In this document: positions 22,130 through 34,534 of the stretch, in pieces
Numbering within the stretch: the stretch's first letter is position 1
How the letters are laid out: every line of letters starts with the position of its first letter
Assembly (NCBI GenBank): GCA_936450465.1
Contig: OW388290.1
Coordinates: 26,029,457-26,093,456 of the forward strand
Origin: Gibbula magus
Lineage: Eukaryota > Mollusca > Gastropoda > Trochida > Trochidae
Direction of reading: 5' to 3'
DNA length: 64,000 nt
Program-made: the position numbers and the translations under genes
The notes under the pieces: model-generated
What the model was told of the DNA's origin: nothing
The model's database searches: none
Seen by the model: only the letters and a program-made list of their open reading frames with translations

Positions 22130-22609
22130 TTGATCATAGGCTACATCTCGAAACGGGATGCAGCGAGGTTTGATAAGGAAGTGACCTGTTATGGTACAAG
22201 TTGGTCGAAGACACCTGATTTCAAGACATCCACAAGGTTTATAAAATTACACAACGCAAAGTCATATCACACGGTTAGTCTCTTGAATCAGGGTAAAACC
22301 TCGTCTGTTACAGTATAAACATGTGATTTAGTCAATTTCAGATAGCCAACGATCTGATGTAATGGCAGTGATAATTCATTACAACACGCTAGTACACGTG
22401 ACACGGCGCACGATTTCCCTGTGGCATGGAGAAGGAGAAGAAAAATAGTCTATCAAGAAACGTCACACCCAGTGTACAGAGTCCGGTACATAATAAAAAG
22501 GAATAATAAAATCCTTAAGATAATAGATAAAATTCATACATCCATAACTTAACATACATATATACCTTCGCAACTCAACTCACTGCTGACCACCCACTCA
22601 AATTGCTGA

Positions 22610-22610
<1 letters not shown>
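22130..22610. other. no gene recognised
   Basis: Short ORFs only; nothing with a motif or splice support. Confidence 0.4.
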
Positions 22611-22650
<40 letters not shown>

Positions 22651-22656
22651 CCCCCC
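22611..22656 (+). repeat. poly-C tract
   Basis: 39 consecutive C, one G, then six C. The true length may be poorly determined by sequencing. Confidence 0.85.
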
Positions 22657-23084
22657 AATAACCCCACCCCATGCTTGCTGACCCTGGCTTATTTTTACAC
22701 ATGACACACACACAAAAACATTAGCACACTAAAGCAGACATGCATTCATCAAAAGTCTACATTCACTCATTCACTACATTCAGCCATAAACATCCATACC
22801 CTGTTCACTTATTTTCTGACACAGTTTTACCACTTGCACACAAAGCAAACAATCAAGATCAAAAACGAATGAAAGGCATGCGTAACATGTGGTCAATCAG
22901 GCAGTCACGCCTCAGTGTGCAGGTGCTCGCTGGGCTAAATTTTGAGCTAATGTCAAAGCGGGTTGATAATTAATTGCAAGTGTATATAGTCCAAATTTTA
23001 TACTCATTTTATTCCGATATATGATGTAGATAGATATAATAATCTGTCATTTACAAAAAATCCTTACAGTTTAACTAAATTTAT

Positions 23085-23345
23085 AATGTGTGTAAAGATG
23101 AAAATGTAGATTCACGTGTTGATGGAGACATAGTTACAGATATATACGTACAATAAGATATAAATGTAGTTATACATGTAAATGTAGATGAGGGTGTTGA
23201 TGGTTGGACATGTAAGTGTAGCTAAATATGTAGATTAACATGTTGAATATGTAGATGGAGATGAATGACAGTTTTAGTATGTAGATGTAGATTGGGATTT
23301 AGATTAGGATGTAGATTGGGATGTAGATGTGGTTGAATATCAGGA
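23085..23345 (+). repeat. degenerate GATGTAGATT-type simple repeat
   Basis: Repetition of TGTAGATG, GATGTAGATTGGGATG and TGTTGATGG without a strict period. It shares the GTAGAT core with the 42-bp satellite 2 kb downstream. Confidence 0.5.
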
Positions 23346-25167
23346 GAATGCCAACTTAACATTGACTGTGATTATGATATCAATGGTTCAGATTATTATT
23401 ATTCTATGTTTATTATAACTTGTACAGCAGCACTGTTGGTAAAGCCTTTGGTAAATATATGTTGATTATAATGTAAAGAAATAGTATAAGTGTTGATTAT
23501 GCCGATGACCTTCTTTAAGTGATTCCAATACATACGATTTCATTAATTGTGAATTTTAAAGGTGACATTTTCCACCATATTGAAAGTGATGAAATTGTGA
23601 TAGATATCCTTTAAAAAGTTTGATCTTAGAATTAACTATGATGATTCTTATGAAAATGTAATAATAATATATTCACATTATCATCCACTTTGGCAGTAAT
23701 GTTGTATAAATATTTAGAATTTCGTTATAAGAGTAACTATAATGGTTATGCCCATAATGAAATTCTTTAAAAGATGACAATATGAATTATATACAACAAA
23801 TCCACTTAACCTTTTAATTAAATTGTGTGCTCAGTTTATGAGTGTTAATCATCTTTATGTAAATGATGTTTTTGAGTGTGACTTTCGCGTGGAATATAAT
23901 GAATATCTGTTATTCATGATATTCATTATATTGTGATATCCTGTTATCATCATCATGTGATTAATTAACGTAAATGGTTTTCTGAACAACAATTTAATTT
24001 TAAATGAAAACGGTTTGGTTACGTTCATTATTTTGATAATGACATTGAACACTCTAGATGGCTTTAATCAGTTTAGCTTTCATGCCTATGTTTATTTTAG
24101 CATTATTTGTTCATAATGTGACTTGCAATTTCACAGATAATATTGACAATGAGGTACATGTAGATAGACAGACTTGCAATGTTGATCGCGTTTAATAAAT
24201 TTTAAATGTTGTTATATACTCACCTAAAGTTCATAATAACTGAAATACTGTACATTATTACATTATGATCTAAGCGTAACCAATTTAATTCACAGTTTCA
24301 AAGGAAATGCATACCTGTTGTGGGACAATTATTGATAATGACATACCCATTATATTTAAATATCTACCATCAACAATATTTGGGTAACGTCTGAGAACTG
24401 CAAGCGAGTTGGTGCTTGCAAATGTTGTAACCAATAAGTTGTCATTTAATAAATTCAACACAATTTGTATACATAATCTTGATAATTGATAAGGCCTTCC
24501 TCCATATATATTGTTTTCTTTCTATATATATATATCAGTTATCTGGAATCCGAGACCTTTTTATGTATTTTGAATTGGTATCATGGCCATGATATATTTG
24601 GACCAAAATGCAATATGAATTTCCGCAAAAGAAGAACCAGGGCAACTGGAACCAGAACAACTTCTCTAAAACAAGATGTCTACCTGTACCTCTTGGAAAA
24701 GGCAAAATAAATTTCAAAACTGGACACGTGTATGAAGAATCTCATGTCTTAAAGAGTGGTAGAGACCCTGCACTAACCAGCGAAAGTGTGCTGACAGCAA
24801 ATTCACGAACCCTTTTGTTACTGTAATCGTGAACAGGTAAAATACGTGCAGACTAAAAGCACATTATACATTTTTTTTCTGAAAACATCTTAGTAAGAAC
24901 ACATATTGTATCAAAATGTTCCTAACTGAAACGTAAAGTTTGTTCAGAAGAATAGGTCTATTATGTTTGCCAGACACTCATGTGTGTGTGTATAATAACG
25001 AAATGTGTACATCATATACAAGCAGAGTTCAGCGCCTTTGTATTGTACATGTCAAATGTTAGTGATCAACGTTTTAGGCCCTACATACACCGACTACAGT
25101 CATACCATGATGATCACCTCATTTTGAAACAAGACAAAGTTTCGAGAGTTATGCTGGATAGTTTCTC
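23346..25167. other. no gene recognised
   Basis: AT-rich. A 15-bp-arm hairpin (AATATAATGAATATC and its complement) sits at about 23893-23932. No exon or element was recognised. Confidence 0.45.
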
Positions 25168-26636
25168 ATGTAGATATCTACATATACATCAATATACTGT
25201 TAGTTCCTTATGTAGATATCTACATCTACATCAATATACTGTTAGTTCCTTATGTAGATATCTACATCTACATCAATATGTTGTTAGTTCCTTATGTAGA
25301 TATCTACATCTACATCAATATACTGTTAGTTCCTTATGTAGATATCTACATCTACATCAATATGTTGTTAGTTCCTTATGTAGATATCTACATCTACATC
25401 AATATGTTGTTAGTTCCTTATGTAGATATCTACATCTACATCAATATACTGTTAGTTCCTTATGTAGATATCTACATCTACATCAATATACTGTTAGTTC
25501 CTTATGTAGATATCTACATCTACATCAATATACTGTTAGTTCCTTATGTAGATATCTACATCTACATCAATATACTGTTAGTTCCTTATGTAGATATCTA
25601 CATCTACATCAATATACTGTTAGTTCCTTATGTAGATATCTACATCTACATCAATATACTGTTAGTTCCTTATGTAGATATCTACATCTACATCAATATG
25701 TTGTTAGTTCCTTATGTAGATATCTACATCTACATCAATATGTTGTTAGTTCCTTATGTAGATATCTACATCTACATCAATATACTGTTAGTTCCTTATG
25801 TAGATATCTACATCTACATCAATATACTGTTAGTTCCTTATGTAGATATCTACATCTACATCAATATGTTGTTAGTTCCTTATGTAGATATCTACATCTA
25901 CATCAATATGTTGTTAGTTCCTTATGTAGATATCTACATCTACATCAATATACTGTTAGTTCCTTATGTAGATATCTACATATACATCAATATACTGTTA
26001 GTTCCTTATGTAGATATCTACATCTACATCAATATACTGTTAGTTCCTTATGTAGATATCTACATATACATCAATATACTGTTAGTTCCTTATGTAGATA
26101 TCTACATCTACATCAATATACTGTTAGTTCCTTATGTAGATATCTACATCTACATCAATATGTTGTTAGTTCCTTATGTAGATATCTACATCTACATCAA
26201 TATACTGTTAGTTCCTTATGTAGATATCTACATCTACATCAATATACTGTTAGTTCCTTATGTAGATATCTACATCTACATCAATATACTGTTAGTTCCT
26301 TATGTAGATATCTACATCTACATCAATATGTTGTTAGTTCCTTATGTAGATATCTACATCTACATCAATATGTTGTTAGTTCCTTATGTAGATATCTACA
26401 TCTACATCAATATGTTGTTAGTTCCTTATGTAGATATCTACATCTACATCAATATACTGTTAGTTCCTTATGTAGATATCTACATCTACATCAATATACT
26501 GTTAGTTCCTTATGTAGATATCTACATCTACATCAATATGTTGTTAGTTCCTTATGTAGATATCTACATCTACATCAATATGTTGTTAGTTCCTTATGTA
26601 GATATCTACATCTACATCAATATGTTGTTAGTTCCT
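25168..26636 (+). repeat. 42-bp satellite, 35 units
   Basis: Unit ATGTAGATATCTACAT plus CTACATCAATA plus an ACTG or GTTG variant plus TTAGTTCCTT. There are 35 copies without a single length change; variation is almost confined to the ACTG/GTTG choice and a C/A change giving ATATACATC in three units. The period is 14 codons, so two plus frames stay open (a 585-residue ORF from 24980 repeating CRYLHLHQYTVSSL). I take this as satellite, not protein: both frames are equally open, the flanking ORF has no recognisable domain and no splice or promoter context is seen. Each unit carries the perfect 16-bp palindrome ATGTAGATATCTACAT. Confidence 0.9.
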
Positions 26637-28172
26637 CATACAAGCCGTATATTTACAACCTGCAATGCTTTGTGAAATCAATTACTTTTGAACATACTTG
26701 TAATGAGTCGGAATACGAGTATTTAGTTTTAAAATGATACCTACAGCAAGTGTCGTATATATGAAGACGTATATCAACTTTCATAATCAATACTTCATCT
26801 TCCAATATGCATATTTCTGCTTCTTGTTTCGAAGCTTCATCGGAGAATAATTGTTTGAAGCATAACAGTATACGTTTACGTGCACATCTAAATTAACCCC
26901 TTACATCACATCAATGTCTCAGTGTACAGATATATCAACATCTACACCATCACAAAAACCATCTTCAACCCGGAACTGAATTTCAAACAACAGCTCTTAC
27001 CCCTATCCACTATCCACGTTCGTGGAAATCGAGGACAACGGCTTGTTATGACAGCATATAAGAAGGAGAATGAAGATAGTGAGATGATAGATTAAAAAAT
27101 CGTAACAATCGGCGGTGTAGTTTCCAATTTGTCAATATCGCGATTCGACAGAAACGATATGTTCTAATTTCAATCTAACGTTGCACTCGAAACACGTCCT
27201 GAACAAGGTTCATGTGTTGAATCTGATTTAAATGGTTTTCTAGTTTTAGATTGGAAACGCAATAATTAGATGTTGTAAAACTGGTCATTTATTGCTTATT
27301 AGTTATAAACATATATTTTGGATATTTTACACTTCTTTAGCAACACATTATGATAATGTTTGCAATATTACAAATTAAACCAATCGGAATGCCAACATGA
27401 GACACTCATTTTAAAGGGAGGGTTCTATCGGGGTATGTTTTGTGGAAACGAAATTCGAGAGGATATTCCTGTTAACATATTATATGATTACAATACATGT
27501 TTAAAATCACGTAATATTTAAGAAGGTATTATTTTGATGACGTTGTATTTCACAAGTTGATAAAGACACAGTGCACATAGAAACAGTAAGAACTGAAGCC
27601 ATCCATAGGCGCTGGGAGAGGGTGTTACTGTATGTTATGTGTTACTATGCGTATATTTTATCATCGTATATATGTTTTATTATTAGAAAAGTGTAACATT
27701 TGGTTAAATAAAGCGTGTTTTCATTTCCCGTAATGCCAAGAAACCAAGATGGCGGATGCTGTCGATAGATCGGTGATAGAATGTCAAACATGAATTTTTA
27801 CTATCCAAAATGACTAATCTGATATGCAGAACATCAGAAAATCAGTATTTCAAATATTGATTCATTATCTCTTCACTGAAGTTACTCAATTTATTTCTTC
27901 CAACTTAAAATTTAACCATTTTAATGCTTCATAAACAATGACGTTGTTGGTATCCCTTTACCTCATTAATCAGCAGACACGTCATTGAACATGATATATT
28001 TCCTTAAATCGTATGTGTCAGTTTCGTCCGGCAAAAAAAATAACGCATTTACAGATAAATTTGCTATTTGCAAATGTAAACAATTTTAATATCTATTGGA
28101 GAAAGACAATTGTTGTTGCTACCAAAAGAGAAAGTTTATATTTACGGTAAACACACTAACATGTCCGACTGC
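26637..28172. other. no gene recognised between two satellites
   Basis: AT-rich sequence with short ORFs. No conserved motif or TIR was seen. Confidence 0.45.
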
Positions 28173-29894
28173 GGAGAGTTGACATTGCATAGGAACTACG
28201 CTGATGAGGGGTGGAGAGTTGACATTGCATAGGAACTACGCTGATGAGGGGTGGAGAGTTGACATTGCATAGGAACTGCGCTGATGAGGGATGGAGAGTT
28301 GACATTGCATAGGAACTCCGCTGATGAGGAGTGGAGAGTTGACATTGCATAGGAACTACGCTGATGAGGAGTGGAGAGTTGACATTGCATAGGAACTGCG
28401 CTGATGAGGGGTGGAGAGTTGACATTGCATAGGAACTACGCTGATGAGGGATGGAGAGTTGACATTGCATAGGAACTGCGCTGATGAGGGGTGGAGAGTT
28501 GACATTGCATAGGAACTACGCTGATGAAGGGTGGAGAGTTGACATTGCATAGGAACTACGCTGATGAGGGATGGAGAGTTGACATTGCATAGGAACTGCG
28601 CTGATGAGGGGTGGAGAGTTGACATTGCATAGGAACTACGCTGATGAAGGGTGGAGAGTTGACATTGCATAGGAACTCCGCTGATGAGGAGTGGAGAGTT
28701 GACATTGCATAGGAACTGCGCTGATGAGGGGTGGAGAGTTGACATTGCATAGGAACTGCGCTGATGCGGGGTGGAGAGTTGACATTGCATAGGAACTGCG
28801 CTGATGCGGGGTGGAGAGTTGACATTGCATAGGAACTGCGCTGATGAGGGGTGGAGAGTTGACGTTGCATAGGAACTACGCTGATGAGGGGTGGAGAGTT
28901 GACATTGCATAGGAAGTACGCTGATGCGGGGTGGAGAGTTGACATTGCATAGGAAGTACGCTGATGAGGGGTGGAGAGTTGACGTTGCATAGGAACTGCG
29001 CTGATGAGGGGTGGAGAGTTGACATTGCATAGGAACTACGCTTATGCGGGGTGGAGAGTTGACATTGCATAGGAAGTACGCTGATGCGGGGTGGAGAGTT
29101 GACATTGCATAGGAACTACGCTGATGCGGGGTGGAGAGTTGACATTGCATAGGAACTACGCTGATGCGGGGTGGAGAGTTGACTAGCATAGGAAGTACGC
29201 TGATGCGGGGTGGAGAGTTGACATTGCATAGGAACTACGCTGATGAGGGATGGAGAGTTGACATTGCATAGGAACTACGCTGATGCGGGGTGGAGAGTTG
29301 ACATTGCATAGGAACTACGCTGATGAGGAGTGGAGAGTTGACATTGCATAGGAACTGCGCTGATGAGGGGTGGAGAGTTGACATTGCATAGGAACTACGC
29401 TGATGAGGGGTGGAGAGTTGACATTGCATAGGAAGTACGCTGATGCGGGGTGGAGAGTTGACATTGCATAGGAACTGCGCTGATGCGGGGTGGAGAGTTG
29501 ACGTTGCATAGGAAGTACGCTGATGAGGGATGGAGAGTTGACATTGCATAGGAACTGCGCTGATGAGAGGTGGAGAGTTGACATTGCATAGGAACTGCGC
29601 TGATGAGGGGTGGAGAGTTGACATTGCATAGGAACTACGCTGATGAGGGATGGAGAGTTGACATTGCATAGGAACTACGCTGATGAGGGGTGGAGAGTTG
29701 ACATTGCATAGGAACTACGCTGATGAGGGGTGGAGAGTTGACGTTGCATAGGAACTACGCTGATGAGGGATGGAGAGTTGACATTGCATAGGAACTACGC
29801 TGATGAGGGGTGGAGAGTTGACATTGCATAGGAACTACGCTGATGAGGGGTGGAGAGTTGACATTGCATAGGAACTACGCTGATGAGGGGTGGA
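28173..29894 (+). repeat. 40-bp satellite, about 43 units
   Basis: Unit GGAGAGTTGACATTGCATAG followed by GAACTACGCTGATGAGGGGT. Substitutions recur at a few positions (AACTACG/AACTGCG/AAGTACG, GAGG/GCGG, GACATT/GACGTT). One unit near 29183 has a one-base deletion. The period is not a multiple of three and the minus strand lacks stops in it, which creates several long minus-strand ORFs (for example 29189-28356) that are not genes. Confidence 0.9.
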
Positions 29895-31629
29895 TATTGC
29901 ACATGTAAACAAAATGAAGGTGTTCAAATCTATTATAGATACACTTTCTGTTAATTTTAATAACTATTTCCTGCGACGTTTAACCTGTATGGGAAGAGAA
30001 TGATATTGACTGTGGACTGTTGAAATTGCGTCATCGTTTTATATTTTATGTACGCTTCTGTCATTAACATTTCAAACGAATGTTGAACCAATGCTACTAT
30101 GAAATCACATCACATTTGGACATTTATTGCGTTTATTACCACTACAACGACACTAGCTTACGGGTTTCTGTTTCACAATGGCCTACAACCAGTCCCCGTG
30201 TTGTTTCAACATATCAATAGAGAAGTATTTACATTCTCGTTTCTGTTAAACATTTATGTTCAGTTTTAATTCTTCCGAATTTAATAATGGACGCCTAAAC
30301 TTTTGTTGTCCTTCGGTTTACATAAAACATCGATAACATGCGCGTTATTTTCACATGGACCACATGGAGTTGCACATTTACACACACCTATTCAATAATT
30401 GAACGCCAATTTTATGCATTTCGTGGAAACATCGACATTCTACCTAAATTGCAACCGGAAATCATTATAGTTCATGAACTGGTTATGCAAAGAGACCTCA
30501 GCACTCCTAAACAAATGAAAATACCCCGTGAAGTGTGAAGACAAGCTGTCTCAGCTGTTGGTTCATGCTATCAGGCTGTATCCCGAGCCTTCTGTCGAGA
30601 TATCCTTTGTTCCAATTGCACCACTTTTATAGTAGTTTATATAAGGGGTCCAAAGTACATATCAAAGTTTGACACAAAATAAGACGATTAAAGACAATAA
30701 AGAAAAAGAATGTAGTGAGTAACGAGACATATCGTCCAATATTGGATTCAGAGAAGATAAAGGTAGTAGTTAAAGGGGCCCCTTTCATGCTCCGTTTGGT
30801 TAAGGGTTAAGGGTTAAGGGTTTAAGGGTTAAGGAAATGATTATTAAATCGTAATTTATTAAAATCATAAAATGTTATTCAGATTACTGATGATAATTAT
30901 TAGTTAATAAGTAATATTGTTGATAATAATAATTAACAACTGACTCGATAAAGTAAAACATGATTAATATTAGAAGAGGAATCTACCAGCCTTCATGAGA
31001 TATGTGATTGTAGTGACCAGTAATGAGCAAAGAATGAAATAATGATTCATGAAGTTAATAAAATGTAAACGCGAAAGAAAGTACATTATATAAATACATA
31101 TAAATAATGTGATAACCACTGCTGAAGGTGTGAGCTTGAAAACAATCGCAAGGTAACACCGAGAAGCTTACACTGTCTGTATAAGGCTTTGGATCAACCC
31201 CTTTATCCGAACGCGACACGTGACAAATACGGGGTTTGCTGGACATGTCAACACTATACTGAGAGAAGTGACCCCCTGCAGCCTCTGACTTGTTTTTTAA
31301 CACGATAACAATGAAATGCGTGACTTGTAAAGGATACAAATGGAGATCTCTATGTGAATTAGAATACGGTATATACATAGATAAAGAATTATATTAAGCC
31401 GTTTATATGCAGAAATATACACATGTTAGTATATATACACCTGGAGTATATTTGCATATAGGAGTAAAAGTATAAATACTGTGCGTTTAAATAAGGAAAT
31501 AGAGGAGGTATGTATAACAGATTTTGTGGCAACTGTCATCCATATGCATATTGAAACACATGGAACAATGCAGACTCTATCAGCAGTAGTTATATAGCGA
31601 AGAAGAGCCTGTCCTCAGTCCTCAAAAGC
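29895..31629. other. no gene recognised
   Basis: Contains a short TTAAGGG repeat at 30799-30834 (listed separately). Otherwise AT-rich with short ORFs. Confidence 0.45.
30799..30834 (+). repeat. short TTAAGGG heptamer repeat
   Basis: About five units of GGTTAAG, one with an extra T. Similar to, but not the same as, the animal telomere hexamer TTAGGG. Confidence 0.7.
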
Positions 31630-32780
31630 CCGAAAGGCTATTTGACATGTCATGGAGTTTGTCGTCCGTCCGTTCATCCGTCTGTAAGCCTTACAAGTCT
31701 CATCTTCTTTTCAAGAACCACTGGCTCTAGAGAGCTCAAATCCTGTGTAGGTTTGGCGACTCTGTAGCCAATGTTCATCTTTCCAAAAGCCCTAGAAAGC
31801 TTAAATGTTGTGAACAGAATCCTAACAACAGGGGCAACGCTGAAAAACCCATTTTCATCTTTTTCATGGAATTAAATATAATAGAAAGTTGAAATCTTGT
31901 ATTCAGACACTTCCAACCAATGAGGATTATTATAGGTTTGGTAAATTTGTGACCCCAAGTAAGAAACACAGGGGCTGTGGTGCCCTAAACCTGTTTTCTT
32001 CTTCCTCTTCACGTAGAAACAGTTGAAATCCTGTGTACAATGGCCAATAGGGATTATAAAATGTAAATGTTGTGCCTCTATCTGTTTCGCCAAATAAAGG
32101 CCATAACCTATTAAATCTTCTTCTCAAAATGTTGAAATGTTGTGAACAGACTCCTTTGCCAATGTGGCCCCTTAATAAGAAACACAGTAGTTACGCCCTA
32201 ACAACATTTTCATCTTTTAAGTCAAAATTAAAAGCTATAAAAGACATAAGTATTGTGTACAGACTCCAAGGCCAATGGTAATTATAAATGATAGATGTTG
32301 TGACTATGTGACCCCAGATGTGGTCACAGGATCCACGACCTAAATCCTATTTTCTTTTTTTTCTCAAGAACAAAACCCCCAAGAAACAGGAATGCAATGT
32401 ATAGACTCCTTAGCAAACGGGGGTTAATACTATGTATTATTAATAGTGTTTATAACAAGGAACACAGGGAATATGACCTTAACCAATGATCTTCTCTTCC
32501 ATAACTAAAAGCTCGAAAAAGCTGAAATCCTGTGTACAGACTTTTTGGTCAATGGGGATTATAAAATGTAGGTTTGGTGACTATTTTGTCCAATTTTAGG
32601 GCTAAATGTGCCACTTCCTAAAACAATATGTGCCTTCTTCTCGGAAACTAAATGCACTAGCCACAAGCAAAGTGGAATCTCTTGGGAATAGGAATTGTAG
32701 ATTTGGTTACTCTGCGGCCACCAAGATTTCACCTTGAAACCTATTTCTTTCTTTTTTTGCAAGAATGTGGTTTATATTTT
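31630..32780 (-). repeat. degenerate tandem repeat family, inverted relative of 4060-4850
   Basis: Starts with GTCCGTCCGTTCATCCGTC, the complement of the GGAC tail seen at 4772, preceded by a GCCCGAAAGGC hairpin. It runs through several diverged units marked by CAATGGGGATTATAAAATGT, TTTGGTGACT and CTTCTTCTC-type pyrimidine blocks. It is therefore the same family in opposite orientation, with more and older units. Confidence 0.65.
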
Positions 32781-33455
32781 GTACAATTGTTAAGTGTCTG
32801 ACAGCGACTTTATTATTTAAAGACTCATTAGATACAGATGCGATGACTCTATTTTGTTTTGAGTACATGAATAGTTCTGTCACCTTTAAAAGAACGACAA
32901 TGTGAAAAAAGGAATAAACTCACATGTGTATTTGTAGAGAAGCGTTTACATGACACAATACTTTTACATGACCTCCAGTGGTAGTGTTTATATGTACAAA
33001 ATACATACCAGGAGAAGATATACACACATGAGTATAAATACATACGTATGTATATGGTTGCATGTAAACGGGGTAGAAGTACATAGATATGATTTAAGCC
33101 CCGTTCATGCGCCAAAAATTTGCACTGTATGCAAAAATACATACTATGTAAATATACTCAGGTGTGTAAAAAAAAAATTTGCTATGCGTTCATGCGCCAT
33201 CTGATGGTATGTATTTTGATAGGGTAAATTTTCAGTTTCCTTCATTTAAGCACAAGCCTTGGTCATGTAGACAGTGGTGCACTGCGGAGACAAAGGAGAT
33301 GTTTTACCCTTTATGATGATGACATATATAGTCATCAGTAATAGCAGGAGTTTGGATATCTTTCAGAAACAGTTCTAAGAACCATGTTGTTCAAACTTTC
33401 AACAATGAATAATGGATGTCACAAGAATCTTTTGACTATATCTATATATAAGCAC

Positions 33456-33900
33456 AACTGTCTGGATCCCTGGAAAATCAGACCAATACAAATTAAATGA
33501 AACATTGTCTGTTAGACTTCAAATAGCAATAACAATCTACTGGTTTGCAACAACAGCTGAATATAGAAATGTTGCTCATCTCTTTGGTGTTGCCGAATCT
33601 ACGGCTGTGACATGTGTTCAGGAGTCTTCAATGCTTTGATTGAGAAGAAGAGTCATCAAGTTTCCAGAAGGGGATGAACTGCGGGAGGTTCTGATGAATT
33701 ATGAGCAGATTTCGGGTTTTCCACATTGTGCAGGGTCCATAGATGGGTCCCATGGCCACATCCCTAATACTGCACCTTCACAGAATTATGGGGACTTTCT
33801 TATTCGATTGTTTTGCACGTTGTCTGTGATTTTTTTACTATGGCGGGCTGTAGGTGGGAAGAGCATATTATGCTCGTATCTTTGCAAACTCTGATCTGAG
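33456..33900 (+). pseudogene. Harbinger (HARBI1-like) transposase remnant
   Basis: The plus strand gives RLQIAITIYWFATTAEYRN then VAHLFGVAESTAVTCVQES, the helix-turn-helix-like region of HARBI1-type transposases. After a TGA stop at about 33637 comes SGFPHCAGSIDGSH, the block with the first catalytic aspartate. A further frame gives GRAYYARIFANSDL, where the family normally has HDAR with the second aspartate; here the aspartate codon reads tyrosine. The glutamate region is missing. Clearly inactive. Confidence 0.85.
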
Positions 33901-34181
33901 ATCTTGGAATGGTAAATAGACAGAATGAAATCAAAATATAGGATGTCCTGATCCGTAACATAATTAACATGTCTCTCAGTCACTTATTCATAACACAAGC
34001 GCTTTGAATGATCCTGAATGAAACTTGTATACAAGTCTAGGTTTTGATTTAACAATCCCCATAATCATCATGAGATATGTTGGAGTTACATGTCGGTTCC
34101 CCTCCCTGCTGCCATATATATGGATATGCTCCTGTGATATGAAGGCTGTGCAAGACCAGTCATTACCATGTTCATCATTCG

Positions 34182-34338
<157 letters not shown>

Positions 34339-34534
34339 TTATGAGTGTAAATCGGTATTTGCGTTCATGCGCCAAATTTGCACTACCTCTTGACTCAGTG
34401 CAAATTTGCATACCATGCAAATATACACATGTATGCAATTGCGTTCATGCGCCACGTTTACATACCTATGTAAATATACATATATATGTATTTCTGCACT
34501 TGTATGTAAACAGTGGCGCATGAACGGGGCTTTA

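Noticed and set aside
25168..26636. CRISPR-like array
   Set aside because: Regular 42-bp spacing, but units are contiguous and identical throughout with no unique spacers, and the DNA is eukaryotic.
28156..29669. Long minus-strand ORFs such as 277 residues repeating MQCQLSTPHQRSS
   Set aside because: The same peptide appears in all three frames because the 40-bp unit shifts phase each repeat; this is satellite DNA.
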